Below are positions 38,034 to 47,969 of a stretch of DNA of 64,000 nt, one piece after another. Below the pieces are notes generated by a model that saw only the letters and a list, made by a program, of their open reading frames with translations, was not told the DNA's origin and did no database searches. Positions within the stretch are counted from its first letter, which is position 1. Each line of letters begins with the position of its first letter. The stretch comes from Palleronia sediminis (GTDB taxonomy: Bacteria > Pseudomonadota > Alphaproteobacteria > Rhodobacterales > Rhodobacteraceae). The DNA is taken from assembly GCF_004358695.1 (NCBI RefSeq), contig NZ_SNAA01000007.1, positions 62,001-126,000 of the forward strand, given 5' to 3'. Position numbers and translations under genes: made by a program.

Positions 38034-39482
38034 TCACTCGATGGGCAGCGCGACGAAGCGCGGGTCGCCCTCGCGACGGATCAGCAGCAGCACCGAGCGG
38101 CGCCCGGCCTCGCGCGCCTCTTCAATCCGGTCCTCGAGCGCGGCCGACGAGGTCACGCCCTGCTGGCCGGCCTCGGTGATGACATCGCCCGCGCGGATCC
38201 CTTTCTCGAAGGCTTCGCTATCCTCGGCCACATCCGTCACGACGAGCCCCTCGGCGCCCTCGCCAAGGCCAAGCTGCTCGCGCATCTCGTCGTCGAGCTC
38301 GGTCACGGTGATCCCCAGAAGCTCGGTCTCGTTGCTTTCGGGCACGTCGCGGCTGGCCGTGGCCGGCACCGATTCGGCCTCTTCGCGGCGACCGAGCGTC
38401 ACGGCGAGTTCCACCCGTTCCCCGTCGCGATAGACGGTCAGCGGCACCTCGGCCCCGACCGCGGCATCGCCCACGCGGCGCACCAGTTCGCGGGTATCGG
38501 CAACCTCCTGGTCGTTGAAGGACACGATCACGTCGCCGGCCTGCATCCCGGCCTCTTCGGCGGGGCCTTCGGGGACGTCGGTGACGAGCGCGCCGGTCGC
38601 CTCGGCCAGGCCGATGCTTTCGGCGATATCCTCGGTCACGTCCTGGATGCGCACGCCCAGCCAGCCGCGGCGGGTCTCGCCGAACTCCTTGAGCTGGTCG
38701 ACGACCTTTTCGACCACGTTCGACGACATGGCGAAACCGATCCCGATCGAGCCGCCATTGGGCGACAGGATCGCGGTGTTCACGCCGACGACCTCGCCCT
38801 CCATGTTGAAGAGCGGGCCGCCCGAATTGCCGCGGTTGATGGCGGCATCGGTTTGGATGTAGTCGTCATAGGTGCCCGAAAGCGCCCGGTTGCGGGCCGA
38901 GACGATCCCGGCCGAGACCGAGAACCCCTGCCCCAGCGGGTTGCCCATCGCCATGACCCAGTCGCCCACCGCGGCATCGTCGCTGTCGCCGAAGGGCACC
39001 GGCTTGAGCGGCGCGTCGCTTTCGACCTTGAGCAGCGCGATATCGGTCTTGGGGTCGGTGCCCACGATCTCGGCGGGCAGTTCCTCGCCGTTGAAGAACT
39101 CGATCGCGATCTCGTCCGCGCCCTCGATGACGTGGTTGTTCGTCACGATATAGCCGTCATCCGAAATCACGAAGCCCGAACCCAGCGCCTGGCTGCGGCG
39201 GGGGCGGCGCTGGTTCTCGCCGCGATCCATGAAGTCGCGAAAGAAATCCTCGAAGGGGCTGCCCTCGGGGATCTGGGGCATCTGCTCGGCGCTGGCGGCG
39301 ACGGTGGTCGAGGTGGTGATGTTCACGACCGAATCGCTGATCTTCTCGGCCAGCGGCGCGAAGGTTTCGGGCGCGGCATCGGCCTGCATGGCGGGCAGCG
39401 CGACGAACGCGGTGCCGAGCATGAGGGCGGTCAGTACACCGCGGGTGCGGCGCCCGAGGTCGAAGGTGGTTTGCACGGTCAC
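38034..39482 (-). CDS. Do family periplasmic serine protease (DegQ/MucD type)
   Basis: A 482-residue envelope protease/chaperone. A signal peptide covers about residues 1-36 (GVLTALMLGTAFVALPAMQADA, given in part as LMLGTAFVALPAMQADA). The trypsin-like domain has the triad H117 (VTNNHVIEG), D147 (KTDIALLKVE) and S220 (NRGNSGGPLF). Two PDZ domains follow (about 270-360 and 385-475). It degrades or refolds damaged periplasmic proteins. The GTG at 39482 has AAGGAG six bases upstream. It lies downstream of hflK-hflC-DUF2065 on the same strand, a grouping common in alphaproteobacteria, with a 175-bp gap that may hold its own promoter. Confidence 0.95.
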   Translation of the reverse strand: MTVQTTFDLGRRTRGVLTALMLGTAFVALPAMQADAAPETFAPLAEKISDSVVNITTSTTVAASAEQMPQIPEGSPFEDFFRDFMDRGENQRRPRRSQALGSGFVISDDGYIVTNNHVIEGADEIAIEFFNGEELPAEIVGTDPKTDIALLKVESDAPLKPVPFGDSDDAAVGDWVMAMGNPLGQGFSVSAGIVSARNRALSGTYDDYIQTDAAINRGNSGGPLFNMEGEVVGVNTAILSPNGGSIGIGFAMSSNVVEKVVDQLKEFGETRRGWLGVRIQDVTEDIAESIGLAEATGALVTDVPEGPAEEAGMQAGDVIVSFNDQEVADTRELVRRVGDAAVGAEVPLTVYRDGERVELAVTLGRREEAESVPATASRDVPESNETELLGITVTELDDEMREQLGLGEGAEGLVVTDVAEDSEAFEKGIRAGDVITEAGQQGVTSSAALEDRIEEAREAGRRSVLLLIRREGDPRFVALPIE

Positions 39483-39657
39483 GTCGTTCTCCTTGATGGA
39501 TCATCTTGCGATGGGGTCGGGCCCTCGGGCCCGCGTCTTGGGGTTCGTGCCCCTTGCATTCGTTGCCCCGGCAATATGTGCGATATTTTCGTCCGCTCAA
39601 CGGGTCCGGGGGTCGCGGGTTCTCAACACGGCGTGAAATTTCGACATGTTTCCGCCG

Positions 39658-39846
39658 CTAGAGTGCGCGCCCGAGCAGTACCAGCGCAAGCCCCGTGGCC
39701 AGCGCCAGAAGCCCGATCAGGCGTCGCGCCTCGACGGGCATCGCGCGCAGGCGATCCAGCACCTCCTCGATACGCGAAGGGGCCAGCGCAAGCGCCAGCC
39801 CCTCGATCAGCAGCACGAGGCCGAGGGCGGTCGCCGCCCAGCCCAT
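39658..39846 (-). CDS. DUF2065 small membrane protein
   Basis: A 62-residue protein with two hydrophobic helices (about residues 3-21 and 42-60) and the conserved IEEVLDRLRAMPVEARRLIG between them, matching DUF2065. It is regularly found after hflC, and its ATG overlaps the hflC stop by 4 bp, which implies translational coupling. Function unknown, possibly an accessory of the HflKC/FtsH complex. Confidence 0.88.
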   Translation of the reverse strand: MGWAATALGLVLLIEGLALALAPSRIEEVLDRLRAMPVEARRLIGLLALATGLALVLLGRAL

Positions 39847-40901
39847 CAGTTCGTGACGCTTGCCGCGTCGGGCGTGTCGTCGCCCGAACCCGGACGGGTC
39901 GTGGTCGCCGCGGCGGCCTCGGCATCGGCGGCCTCCTCGGCATCCCCGGCCCGGCTGGCTGCATCGGCCGCGGCGGCGTCGCGTTCCGCGGTGGCCGTCG
40001 CCTCGCGCTCGGCATTGCCGCGCGAGCCGTCCGGCTGGTCCGTCTTGAGGTAGTTGAAGAACGCGTTGTCAGGCGACAGCACGAGCGTGGAGTTCCCCCC
40101 CTGCAGCGACCGGTCATAGGCCGCGAGCGAACGGTAGAAGTCGAAGAACTCGGGATCGGCCGAAAACGCCTCGGCATAGATCGCGTTGCGCTCGGCATCG
40201 GCCTCGCCTCGGGTGATCTGCGAATCCCGCTCGGCTTCGGAGACGAGTTCCACCCGCGTCCGGTCGGCCTGTGCGCGGACGCGCTGCGCGGCCTCTTCGC
40301 CGCGGGCGCGTTCGTCCGTGGCCTCGCGCTCGCGCTCGGCCCGCATCCGGTCGAAGGTCGCGGCGAGGTTCTGGTCGGGCAGCGCGGTCTGCTTGAGCCG
40401 CACGTCGATGATGTCGACGCCCAGCGCCAGCGCGCGCGACCGGGCCTGGTCGCGGATCCGCGTCATCAGCACCGAACGGTCCTCGGACAGGATCGTGTTC
40501 GAGGTGACGCCGTCCGAACCCAGCACGGCACGGGTCTGCGCCACGAGGATCGCCGAAAGCCGCCCCTCGGCCGAGCGGATGCCGCCCACGCCCACGGCGC
40601 GGCGGAACTGCTCGACATCGGCGATGCGGTAACGCGCGAAGGCATCGACGATCAGGCGCCGGTCGTCCGAGGGCGTGACCTCGATAGGGTCGGTGTCGAG
40701 CGACAGGATCCGGTCGTCATAGCGCACGACGTCCTGGATGAAGGGAATCTTGAAGGCGAGGCCCGGATCCTCTTTCACCCGCTTGATCTGGCCGAACTGG
40801 AGCACGAGCGCACGTTCGCGTTCGTCCACGACAAAGATCGACCCCATCAGGGCGATGATCGCGACCGCGGCGACCGCGATCAGAGCATAGAACTTGGTCA
40901 T
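39846..40901 (-). CDS. hflC: HflC, FtsH protease modulator
   Basis: A 351-residue membrane protein that forms a large complex with HflK around the FtsH protease and limits its activity. One N-terminal helix (about residues 4-24) precedes the SPFH/PHB domain (FVVDERERALVLQFGQIKRV, LDTDPIEVTPSDDRRLIVDA, FARYRIADVEQF). A long helix rich in Glu/Arg spans about 190-250. The last 50 residues are an Ala/Asp/Glu-rich low-complexity tail ending DTPDAASVTN, longer than in E. coli. ATG 40901 overlaps the hflK stop by 4 bp. Confidence 0.95.
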   Translation of the reverse strand: MTKFYALIAVAAVAIIALMGSIFVVDERERALVLQFGQIKRVKEDPGLAFKIPFIQDVVRYDDRILSLDTDPIEVTPSDDRRLIVDAFARYRIADVEQFRRAVGVGGIRSAEGRLSAILVAQTRAVLGSDGVTSNTILSEDRSVLMTRIRDQARSRALALGVDIIDVRLKQTALPDQNLAATFDRMRAEREREATDERARGEEAAQRVRAQADRTRVELVSEAERDSQITRGEADAERNAIYAEAFSADPEFFDFYRSLAAYDRSLQGGNSTLVLSPDNAFFNYLKTDQPDGSRGNAEREATATAERDAAAADAASRAGDAEEAADAEAAAATTTRPGSGDDTPDAASVTN

Positions 40902-42145
40902 CAGTTGGTTCCCTGGTTCATGGCCGCGCCGCTCGTGACGGTCGTCCCCGCGGCCCGCGTCGGGGTGGCGGCAGAGTTCGTCGCGCCGGGGCCCGAGGTG
41001 TTCCGGCGCAGCTCGTTCAGCGGCAGGTAGGGCACGACCCCCTGGCCGCCCGCGCCGCCCTGTTCGTCGAGGATCACCTTGTCGACCCGGCCGAGCACCT
41101 CTTCCATGGTTTCGAGATAGAGGCGCTTGCGCGTCACCTCGGGGGCCTTTTCGTATTCGGCAAGGACCGCCGAGAAGCGCGACGCCTCACCCTGCGCCTC
41201 GTTCACGGTCTGGGCGCGATAGGCCTCGGCCTCTTCGAGGATCTGCGCGGCCTGACCGCGCGCGCCCGCCAGAACGCGGTTGGCATAGGCATCGGCCTGG
41301 CGGACGAGCCGCTCGCGCTCCTGCTCGGCGGCCTGCACGTCACGGAAGGCGTCGATGACCTCGGCGGGCGGGTCGGACTTGTCGAGGTTGAGACGCACGA
41401 CGTTCACGCCCGAGTTGTAGCTGTCGAGCGTGTCCTGGATGATCTGTTGCGCGGCCAGCGCGATGGCGTCGCGGTCACGGTTCAGGATCGGGGCCAGTTC
41501 GGACTGGGCGACGACCTCGCGCATGGCGCTTTCGCTGACGGCGCGGATCGTCTCGACCGGCTCGGCGAGGTTGAACAGGAACTCGGCCGGATCGCTGATG
41601 TTCCAGACCAGTTCGAAGTCGATATCGACGATGTTCTCGTCGGTGGTCAGCATCAGCCCGTCGCCGGCATTGGTGCCGCGCCCGACGCCCAGCGTCTCGG
41701 TCTGCTCTCGCGTGACCGGCAGCACCTCGTAGGACACGATGGGCCAGGGCGCGAAGTTCAGGCCGGGCTCGCCGGTGGCGTAGTAGTCACCGAGGAACAG
41801 CTCGACAGACTGCTCTTCGGGGCGGACGGTGTAGAAGCTGGCAAAAAGCCACAGCGCCAGCACCGCGACGCCGCCGATCACGAAGGTCGAGCGCCCGCCG
41901 AGGTTCGGCCCGCCGCCCGATCCGCCGCCCGGCCGATTGCCGCCGCCGCCCATCAGGACGCGCAGGCGTTCCTGGCTTTTCTGCACGATCTTGTCGATAT
42001 CGGGCACCTGGGTGTCGCCGCCGGTGCCCGCGCCGGGCCGCCGCCGGCCGCCGAAATCGGGGCGGGTGGGGCCATCGTTGCCGCCGCCTGCGCCGTTATT
42101 GCCCCCGGAACCCCCGCCCCAGGGTCCGCCATTGTTGCTCGCCAT
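40901..42145 (-). CDS. hflK: HflK, FtsH protease modulator
   Basis: A 414-residue partner of HflC. The N terminus is glycine/asparagine-rich (GGPWGGGSGGNNGAGGG), followed by IDKIVQKSQERLRVLMGGG. A single membrane helix lies at about residues 88-107. The SPFH domain follows (YTVRPEEQSVELFLGDYYAT), then a helical region (EVIDAFRDVQAAEQERERLV). The C terminus is Pro/Ala/Thr-rich. It heads hflK-hflC-DUF2065. ATG 42145 is 73 bp after the gor stop on the same strand; no promoter was recognised in that gap. Confidence 0.95.
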   Translation of the reverse strand: MASNNGGPWGGGSGGNNGAGGGNDGPTRPDFGGRRRPGAGTGGDTQVPDIDKIVQKSQERLRVLMGGGGNRPGGGSGGGPNLGGRSTFVIGGVAVLALWLFASFYTVRPEEQSVELFLGDYYATGEPGLNFAPWPIVSYEVLPVTREQTETLGVGRGTNAGDGLMLTTDENIVDIDFELVWNISDPAEFLFNLAEPVETIRAVSESAMREVVAQSELAPILNRDRDAIALAAQQIIQDTLDSYNSGVNVVRLNLDKSDPPAEVIDAFRDVQAAEQERERLVRQADAYANRVLAGARGQAAQILEEAEAYRAQTVNEAQGEASRFSAVLAEYEKAPEVTRKRLYLETMEEVLGRVDKVILDEQGGAGGQGVVPYLPLNELRRNTSGPGATNSAATPTRAAGTTVTSGAAMNQGTN

Positions 42146-42218
42146 CTTTGGTGAGTCCCCTCGATGCTTTCAATAATCGTGCGTGTTGCGTTCAAAATGT
42201 GCGCGCGGGACGCGCAGT

Positions 42219-43703
42219 TCAACCCGAGCGTGACGGCGCGCTCATCGTCACGAGCTCTTCGGAGCTGGTCGGATGCACGGCGCAGGTCGCGTCGAGCTGT
42301 TGTTTCGTGAGCCCTGCCTTGACCGCGATGCCGACGAGCTGGATCATTTCGGCCGCCTCGGGCGCGACGATATGCGCGCCAAGGATGACCTGCGTTTCCT
42401 TGTCGACGACGAGCTTCATCAGGGTCCGGCCCGACCGTCCCGCGAAACTCTGCTTCATCGGGCGGAACGAGGTGCAATAGACGTCGATGCCGCCACGTTC
42501 CTGCGCCTGCTCCTCGGTCAGGCCGACGGTGCCCAGTTCGGGGCGGGTGAACACCGCCGAGGGGATGGTGTCGTAATCGACCGGAGTCTTTTCGCCCATG
42601 AAGACGGTGCGGGTGAACGCCATCGCCTCGCGGATCGCGACGGGGGTCAGCTCGACCCGGCCGGTCACGTCGCCGATGGCATAGACCGAGGGCACGGTGC
42701 TCTGGCTGTATTCGTCCACTACGATCTCGCCGCGGCGGCCAAGCTCCACCCCGATCTCCTCGAGCCCCATGTCCTTGGTCGAGGGCGCGCGCCCGGTCGC
42801 AAAGAGAACGTGATCGAACGTGTCCTCGCGCCCGTTGGTCGACTTGACCCAGACCGGGCAGCCCGCCTGGCGGGCGGTGTCGCTCTTGGGGTTGCCGCCC
42901 AGGTGGTCGTCGGGATGGGGGTTGAACTCGGCCGGCGTGCCCATGGCCGCGTCGGATCCCGCGCCGCGCGGCATGTGATCCTCGGCATCGGCGCGGTCCA
43001 TCTCGACGATGGTCGTGCCGGTATGGATGTCGATGCCCTGCGCGCGCATCATCTCGGCGACGAGGCCGCGGCATTCCTCGTCGAACCCGTTGAGGATCTG
43101 GCCGCCGCGCAGATACATCGTCACGTCGACGCCCATGCCCGCCATCATGCAGGCGAATTCGCAGCCGATATAGCCGCCGCCGACGATCAGCATCCGGCGC
43201 GGCAATTCCTCGAGCAGGAACATGTCGTTCGATACGAGCCCGAGCTCGGCATTGGCGAAAGGCGGCCGGACCGGGTGCCCGCCCACCGCGACGAGGATGT
43301 GTTTCGCGCTCTTGCGGGTGCCGTCGGCCAGCTCGATCTCGTGCGGGCCGGTCAGCCGGGCGCGCTGGTCGAACCGCTCGACCCCGAACTTGTCGAGCAC
43401 GCTGCAATAGACCTGCTCCAGTCGGTCGAGCTCGACATGGAGCTGCTTGCGGAAGCTCGGCCAGTCGAAACTGCCGATGCCGGCATCCCAGCCATAGGCG
43501 CGGGCATCCTCGATCTGCTCGGGAAAGCCCGAGGCAAAGACCATCAGCTTTTTAGGGACGCAGCCGCGAATGACGCAGGTGCCGCCCATGCGCGACTCTT
43601 CGGCGAGTGCGACCCGGGCGCCCGCCTGGGACGCGGTGCGCGCCGCGCGCACCCCGCCCGAGCCGCCGCCGATCACGAACAGGTCATAGTCGAAATCCGT
43701 CAT
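42219..43703 (-). CDS. gor: Glutathione-disulfide reductase with an internal insertion
   Basis: A 494-residue FAD/NADPH disulfide reductase that regenerates glutathione. The FAD motif is IGGGSGGVRAA (11-21), the redox pair C43-x4-C48 (GGTCVIRGCVPKKL), the NAD(P)-binding motif GGGYIGCEFA (175-184), and the catalytic HPTSSEE is near residue 477. Two points are odd. Roughly residues 238-290 contain about 35-40 extra residues rich in Asp, His, Pro and Gly (HMPRGAGSDAAMG, FNPHPDDHLGGNPKSD) between two NADPH-domain strands. Of the two Arg residues that usually recognise NADPH phosphate, the first is present (R199) and the second is Asn (ILNGFD). ATG 43703 follows GGGGGTGAC. Longer than the usual 450 residues. 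Confidence 0.9.
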   Translation of the reverse strand: MTDFDYDLFVIGGGSGGVRAARTASQAGARVALAEESRMGGTCVIRGCVPKKLMVFASGFPEQIEDARAYGWDAGIGSFDWPSFRKQLHVELDRLEQVYCSVLDKFGVERFDQRARLTGPHEIELADGTRKSAKHILVAVGGHPVRPPFANAELGLVSNDMFLLEELPRRMLIVGGGYIGCEFACMMAGMGVDVTMYLRGGQILNGFDEECRGLVAEMMRAQGIDIHTGTTIVEMDRADAEDHMPRGAGSDAAMGTPAEFNPHPDDHLGGNPKSDTARQAGCPVWVKSTNGREDTFDHVLFATGRAPSTKDMGLEEIGVELGRRGEIVVDEYSQSTVPSVYAIGDVTGRVELTPVAIREAMAFTRTVFMGEKTPVDYDTIPSAVFTRPELGTVGLTEEQAQERGGIDVYCTSFRPMKQSFAGRSGRTLMKLVVDKETQVILGAHIVAPEAAEMIQLVGIAVKAGLTKQQLDATCAVHPTSSEELVTMSAPSRSG

Positions 43704-43784
43704 GTCACCCCCGTCGAGAACGTCGCGGCCGGTATTCCATAGCCGCCGCAGGTTGGAAAGCGCCGCACCCCTGCCCGCCACGAA

Positions 43785-43806
43785 AACGGGCGCCGAAGCG
43801 CCCGTT
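43785..43806 (-). terminator. Rho-independent terminator of csbD
   Basis: On the minus strand AACGGGCGC pairs with GCGCCCGTT (nine perfect base pairs) around a UUCG tetraloop, followed by UUUCG. It begins 26 bp after the csbD stop. This is the clearest intrinsic terminator in the window. Confidence 0.8.
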
Positions 43807-43831
43807 CATTGCATCCCGTTGCAGCTTGGGG

Positions 43832-44047
43832 TCAGCCGCGGTGCTTGTCGTCCGGCGTGACGGCATCGGTGGCGTTGTCGACGGCGTTCTTGGCGTCGCC
43901 CTTGGCCTGCTGGCCCTTGCCCTCGACCTGGTCGGCCTTGCCTTCGCGCTTGAGGTCATCGTTGCCGACGGCCTTGCCGGCGGCTTCCTTGACCTTGCCG
44001 CCCATTTCCTTGCCCTTGCCCTGCGCCTTGTCGTCGTTCCCGCTCAT
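43832..44047 (-). CDS. csbD: CsbD family stress protein
   Basis: A 71-residue hydrophilic protein, very rich in Lys, Gly, Asp and Ala, with GKGKEMGGKVKEAAGKAVG and GKADQVEGKGQQAKGDAKN, the CsbD family pattern. CsbD proteins are strongly induced in general stress in many bacteria, but their biochemical function is not known. It is monocistronic, bracketed by a GGAAC-N16-CGTT promoter-like element and a UUCG terminator. ATG 44047 has AAGGAG upstream. Confidence 0.93.
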   Translation of the reverse strand: MSGNDDKAQGKGKEMGGKVKEAAGKAVGNDDLKREGKADQVEGKGQQAKGDAKNAVDNATDAVTPDDKHRG

Positions 44048-44079
44048 GATGCGCTCCTTCTTCGTGGTTTCGCCCGTTC

Positions 44080-44104
44080 AACGCGGGCAACGGGGCCACG
44101 TTCC
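44080..44104 (-). promoter_or_regulatory. Stress-type (EcfG-like) promoter of csbD
   Basis: The minus strand has GGAAC (44104-44100), 16 bases, then CGTT (44083-44080), 33 bp before the csbD ATG. This matches the GGAAC-N16/17-CGTT consensus for the alphaproteobacterial general-stress sigma factor EcfG. The sigma factor gene is not in the window. Confidence 0.6.
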
Positions 44105-44143
44105 GCCGGCCGCGATCACATTCGCGCGGCCCGCCACGAGGGC

Positions 44144-45787
44144 TCAGACCAGACGGCTCATCTCCTTGGCGGCGCGGACGAAATCGGCAAAGAGCGGATG
44201 GGGGGCGAAGGGTTTGGATTTCAGCTCGGGGTGGAACTGCACGCCGATGAACCAGGGGTGGTCGCGGACCTCGACGATCTCGGGCAGGCGCCCGTCGGGC
44301 GACATGCCCGAGAAACACAGCCCGTGCGCCTCGAGCGCCTCGCGATACTTGATGTCCACCTCGTAGCGGTGGCGGTGGCGTTCCTCGATGCGGTGGGTGC
44401 CATAGACCTCGGCCACGCGCGATCCTTCGGTCAGCAGCGCGGTATAGGCGCCGAGCCGCATCGTGCCGCCCTTGTCGTCCAGCACGTCGCGCGCGATCTT
44501 CTGATTGTCCTTGATCCATTCGCGCAGGTGAAAGATCACCGGCTCGAACCGTTCCTCGCCCGCCTCGTGATCGAACTCCTGGCTGCCGGCGCGGGGCATG
44601 CCGGCGAGGTTGCGCGCGGCCTCGATCACGGCCATCTGCATCCCGAGGCAGATCCCAAGATAGGGCACCTTGCGTTCGCGGGCGAACCGCGCGGCGCTGA
44701 TCTTGCCCTCGGTGCCGCGCTCTCCGAAGCCACCGGGCACGAGGATGGCGTGGAACCCCTCGAGAACGCGCGCCGGATCCTCGGTCTCGAACCGCTCGGC
44801 ATCGACCCATTCGATGCGCACGCGCACCCGGTTGGCCATGCCGCCATGGGTCAGCGCCTCGGCGATGGATTTATAGGCATCCTCGAGCTGGGTGTACTTG
44901 CCGACGATGGCCACCCGCACCTCGCCCTCGGGGTTGAAGATGCGGTCGGCCACGTCCTCCCAACGGGCGAGGTTGGGCTTGGGCGCGGGCGAGATCCCGA
45001 AGGCATCGAGAACCGCCTGGTCGAGCCCCTCGCGGTGATAGGCCAGCGGCGCCTCGTAGATCGACTTGAGGTCGTAGGCCGCGATCACGCTGTCGGGGCG
45101 CACGTTGCAGAACAGGGCGAGCTTTTCGCGTTCCTTCTCGGGGATCGGACGCTCCGAACGGCAGACCAGCACGTCGGGCGCGATCCCGATCGAGCGCAGC
45201 TCCTTGACCGAGTGCTGCGTGGGCTTGGTCTTGAGCTCGCCGCTGGCCGCGATCCAGGGCAAAAGCGTCAGATGCATGAAGATGCACTGCCCGCGCGGCC
45301 GTTCCTGCCCGAACTGGCGGATCGCCTCGAAAAACGGCAGCCCCTCGATATCGCCGACGGTGCCGCCGATCTCGCAGAGCATGAAATCGACCTCGTCGGC
45401 GCCGATGGTCAGGAAATCCTTGATCTCGTTGGTGACGTGCGGAATCACCTGGATCGTCTTGCCAAGGTAGTCGCCGCGCCGCTCCTTTTCGAGCACGCTG
45501 GAATAGATCCGCCCCGAACTGACCGAATCGGTGCTGCGCGCCGCGACCCCGGTGAACCGTTCGTAATGCCCGAGGTCGAGATCGGTCTCGGCCCCGTCAT
45601 CGGTCACGAAAACCTCGCCATGCTCGAAGGGGCTCATCGTGCCGGGATCGACGTTGAGATAGGGGTCGAGCTTGCGCAGCCGGACCGAAAAGCCCCGCGC
45701 CTGCAACAGCGCGCCCAGCGCGGCCGAGGCGAGCCCCTTGCCCAGCGAAGAAACGACGCCACCGGTGATGAAGACATAGCGTGCCAT
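44144..45787 (-). CDS. pyrG: CTP synthase
   Basis: A 547-residue enzyme that aminates UTP to CTP using glutamine. The N-terminal synthetase domain begins [18 protein letters not shown] with the P-loop-like VVSSLGKG. The middle includes [19 protein letters not shown] and [18 protein letters not shown]. The C-terminal class I amidotransferase has the nucleophile in [11 protein letters not shown] and its His/Glu in [10 protein letters not shown]. Length is normal. ATG 45787 gives the conserved start; residues upstream in frame are not family-like. It follows secG on the same strand by 144 bp and precedes csbD. Confidence 0.97.
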   Translation of the reverse strand: MARYVFITGGVVSSLGKGLASAALGALLQARGFSVRLRKLDPYLNVDPGTMSPFEHGEVFVTDDGAETDLDLGHYERFTGVAARSTDSVSSGRIYSSVLEKERRGDYLGKTIQVIPHVTNEIKDFLTIGADEVDFMLCEIGGTVGDIEGLPFFEAIRQFGQERPRGQCIFMHLTLLPWIAASGELKTKPTQHSVKELRSIGIAPDVLVCRSERPIPEKEREKLALFCNVRPDSVIAAYDLKSIYEAPLAYHREGLDQAVLDAFGISPAPKPNLARWEDVADRIFNPEGEVRVAIVGKYTQLEDAYKSIAEALTHGGMANRVRVRIEWVDAERFETEDPARVLEGFHAILVPGGFGERGTEGKISAARFARERKVPYLGICLGMQMAVIEAARNLAGMPRAGSQEFDHEAGEERFEPVIFHLREWIKDNQKIARDVLDDKGGTMRLGAYTALLTEGSRVAEVYGTHRIEERHRHRYEVDIKYREALEAHGLCFSGMSPDGRLPEIVEVRDHPWFIGVQFHPELKSKPFAPHPLFADFVRAAKEMSRLV

Positions 45788-45931
45788 GGCCGGAACAGCC
45801 CCCCGTGCATGATATTCGGTTGGAGCCTGGAACCGGCCCGGACGGGCGGCGATGCGCCTGCCCCACGGGACGCCACGGCTAGCCCATAAGCGGACCGCCC
45901 GCAACCGCGCGGGCGGCGCCCTGCCCTGTCG

Positions 45932-46312
45932 TCAGTCCGCCCGCGGCGGCGTCAGCGGCGCATCCGTCGCGGCCGGCGGCAGCAGGTCGCCGCCGAGATC
46001 GGGGATGGACGGCGATTGATCGCCTTCGGTTATGGGGGCGCCCTCGAACCCCATCCGGTCAAGAACCGAAGTCCCGGCGCTGTTCTGCGCGGCGATGATT
46101 GTCAGCCAGATCGAGGTGCCGATAAAGGCGATGGCCAGGATCCACGTCATCTTGCCCAGCGCGGTCGCGGCGCCGCGCGAGGACATGACACCGCCGCCGC
46201 CGCCCCCGCCGCTGCCCATTCCCAGGCCGCCGCCCTCGGACCGCTGGATCAGAACGACGCCGATCAGCGACAGCGCCAGCAGCAGGTGAATGACGAGAAC
46301 GACGTTTTCCAT
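45932..46312 (-). CDS. secG: Preprotein translocase subunit SecG
   Basis: A 126-residue small subunit of the Sec channel. Two membrane helices (about residues 2-21 and 52-73) enclose the hallmark VLIQRSEGGGLGMGSGGGGGGG followed by MSSRGAATALGKMTWILA (given here in parts). The C-terminal 45 residues are a Pro/Asp-rich tail typical of alphaproteobacterial SecG. ATG 46312. A promoter candidate lies 36 bp upstream. It is divergent from purA and followed on the same strand by pyrG. Confidence 0.94.
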   Translation of the reverse strand: MENVVLVIHLLLALSLIGVVLIQRSEGGGLGMGSGGGGGGGVMSSRGAATALGKMTWILAIAFIGTSIWLTIIAAQNSAGTSVLDRMGFEGAPITEGDQSPSIPDLGGDLLPPAATDAPLTPPRAD

Positions 46313-46347
46313 GAGGGACAGGCCTTGGGTCGACTGCGGACGTTTGC

Positions 46348-46376
46348 CATGTAAAGACCGCCCGACCGCCCCGCAA
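46348..46376 (-). promoter_or_regulatory. Candidate promoter of secG
   Basis: On the minus strand TTGCGG (46376-46371) and TACATG (46353-46348) are 17 bases apart, 36 bp before the secG start. Confidence 0.4.
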
Positions 46377-46450
46377 CCCCGCCCTTTTCCGGTTTCGCCC
46401 CGCGCGCCGAGTGGATAGAAGGCCTGTGGATTTTGAAAGGGGGGCCGATC

Positions 46451-47743
<1,293 letters not shown>

Positions 47744-47752
47744 AACGGGTCC

Positions 47753-47962
47753 ATGACCTATCGTTCAAAACGCCGCTGGGCGCTGTTCATCCTGCTGATC
47801 GGGCTGCCCGTCTACATCGTCGTCGCCTCGAGCGTCGTGACATGGCTGGGCCGCCCGCCGATCCTGGTCGAGTTCGCGATCTACATGGCGCTCGGCGTGG
47901 TCTGGGCGCTGCCCTTCCGCACGATCTTTCGCGGCGTGGGCCAGGGCGACCCCGACGCCTGA
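47753..47962 (+). CDS. DUF2842 small membrane protein
   Basis: A 69-residue protein with two membrane helices (about residues 9-32 and 40-55) and the DUF2842 pattern (RRWALFILLIGLPVYIVVA, ending ALPFRTIFRGVGQGDPDA). Its function is unknown. ATG 47753 begins 9 bp after the purA stop, so it is probably co-transcribed with purA. It ends 7 bp before the stop of the convergent acyltransferase gene. Confidence 0.88.
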   Translation: MTYRSKRRWALFILLIGLPVYIVVASSVVTWLGRPPILVEFAIYMALGVVWALPFRTIFRGVGQGDPDA

Positions 47963-47969
47963 GCCCCGC

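Noticed and set aside
39483-39657. Heat-shock or RpoE-type promoter before the Do protease
   Set aside because: TTGAGC and ATATTG with 17-base spacing exist on the minus strand but the match is weak and no stress-sigma consensus is clear.
37992-41030. A 1012-residue open frame on the plus strand across the protease and hflKC
   Set aside because: Antisense to four well-identified genes; low-complexity composition and no domain.
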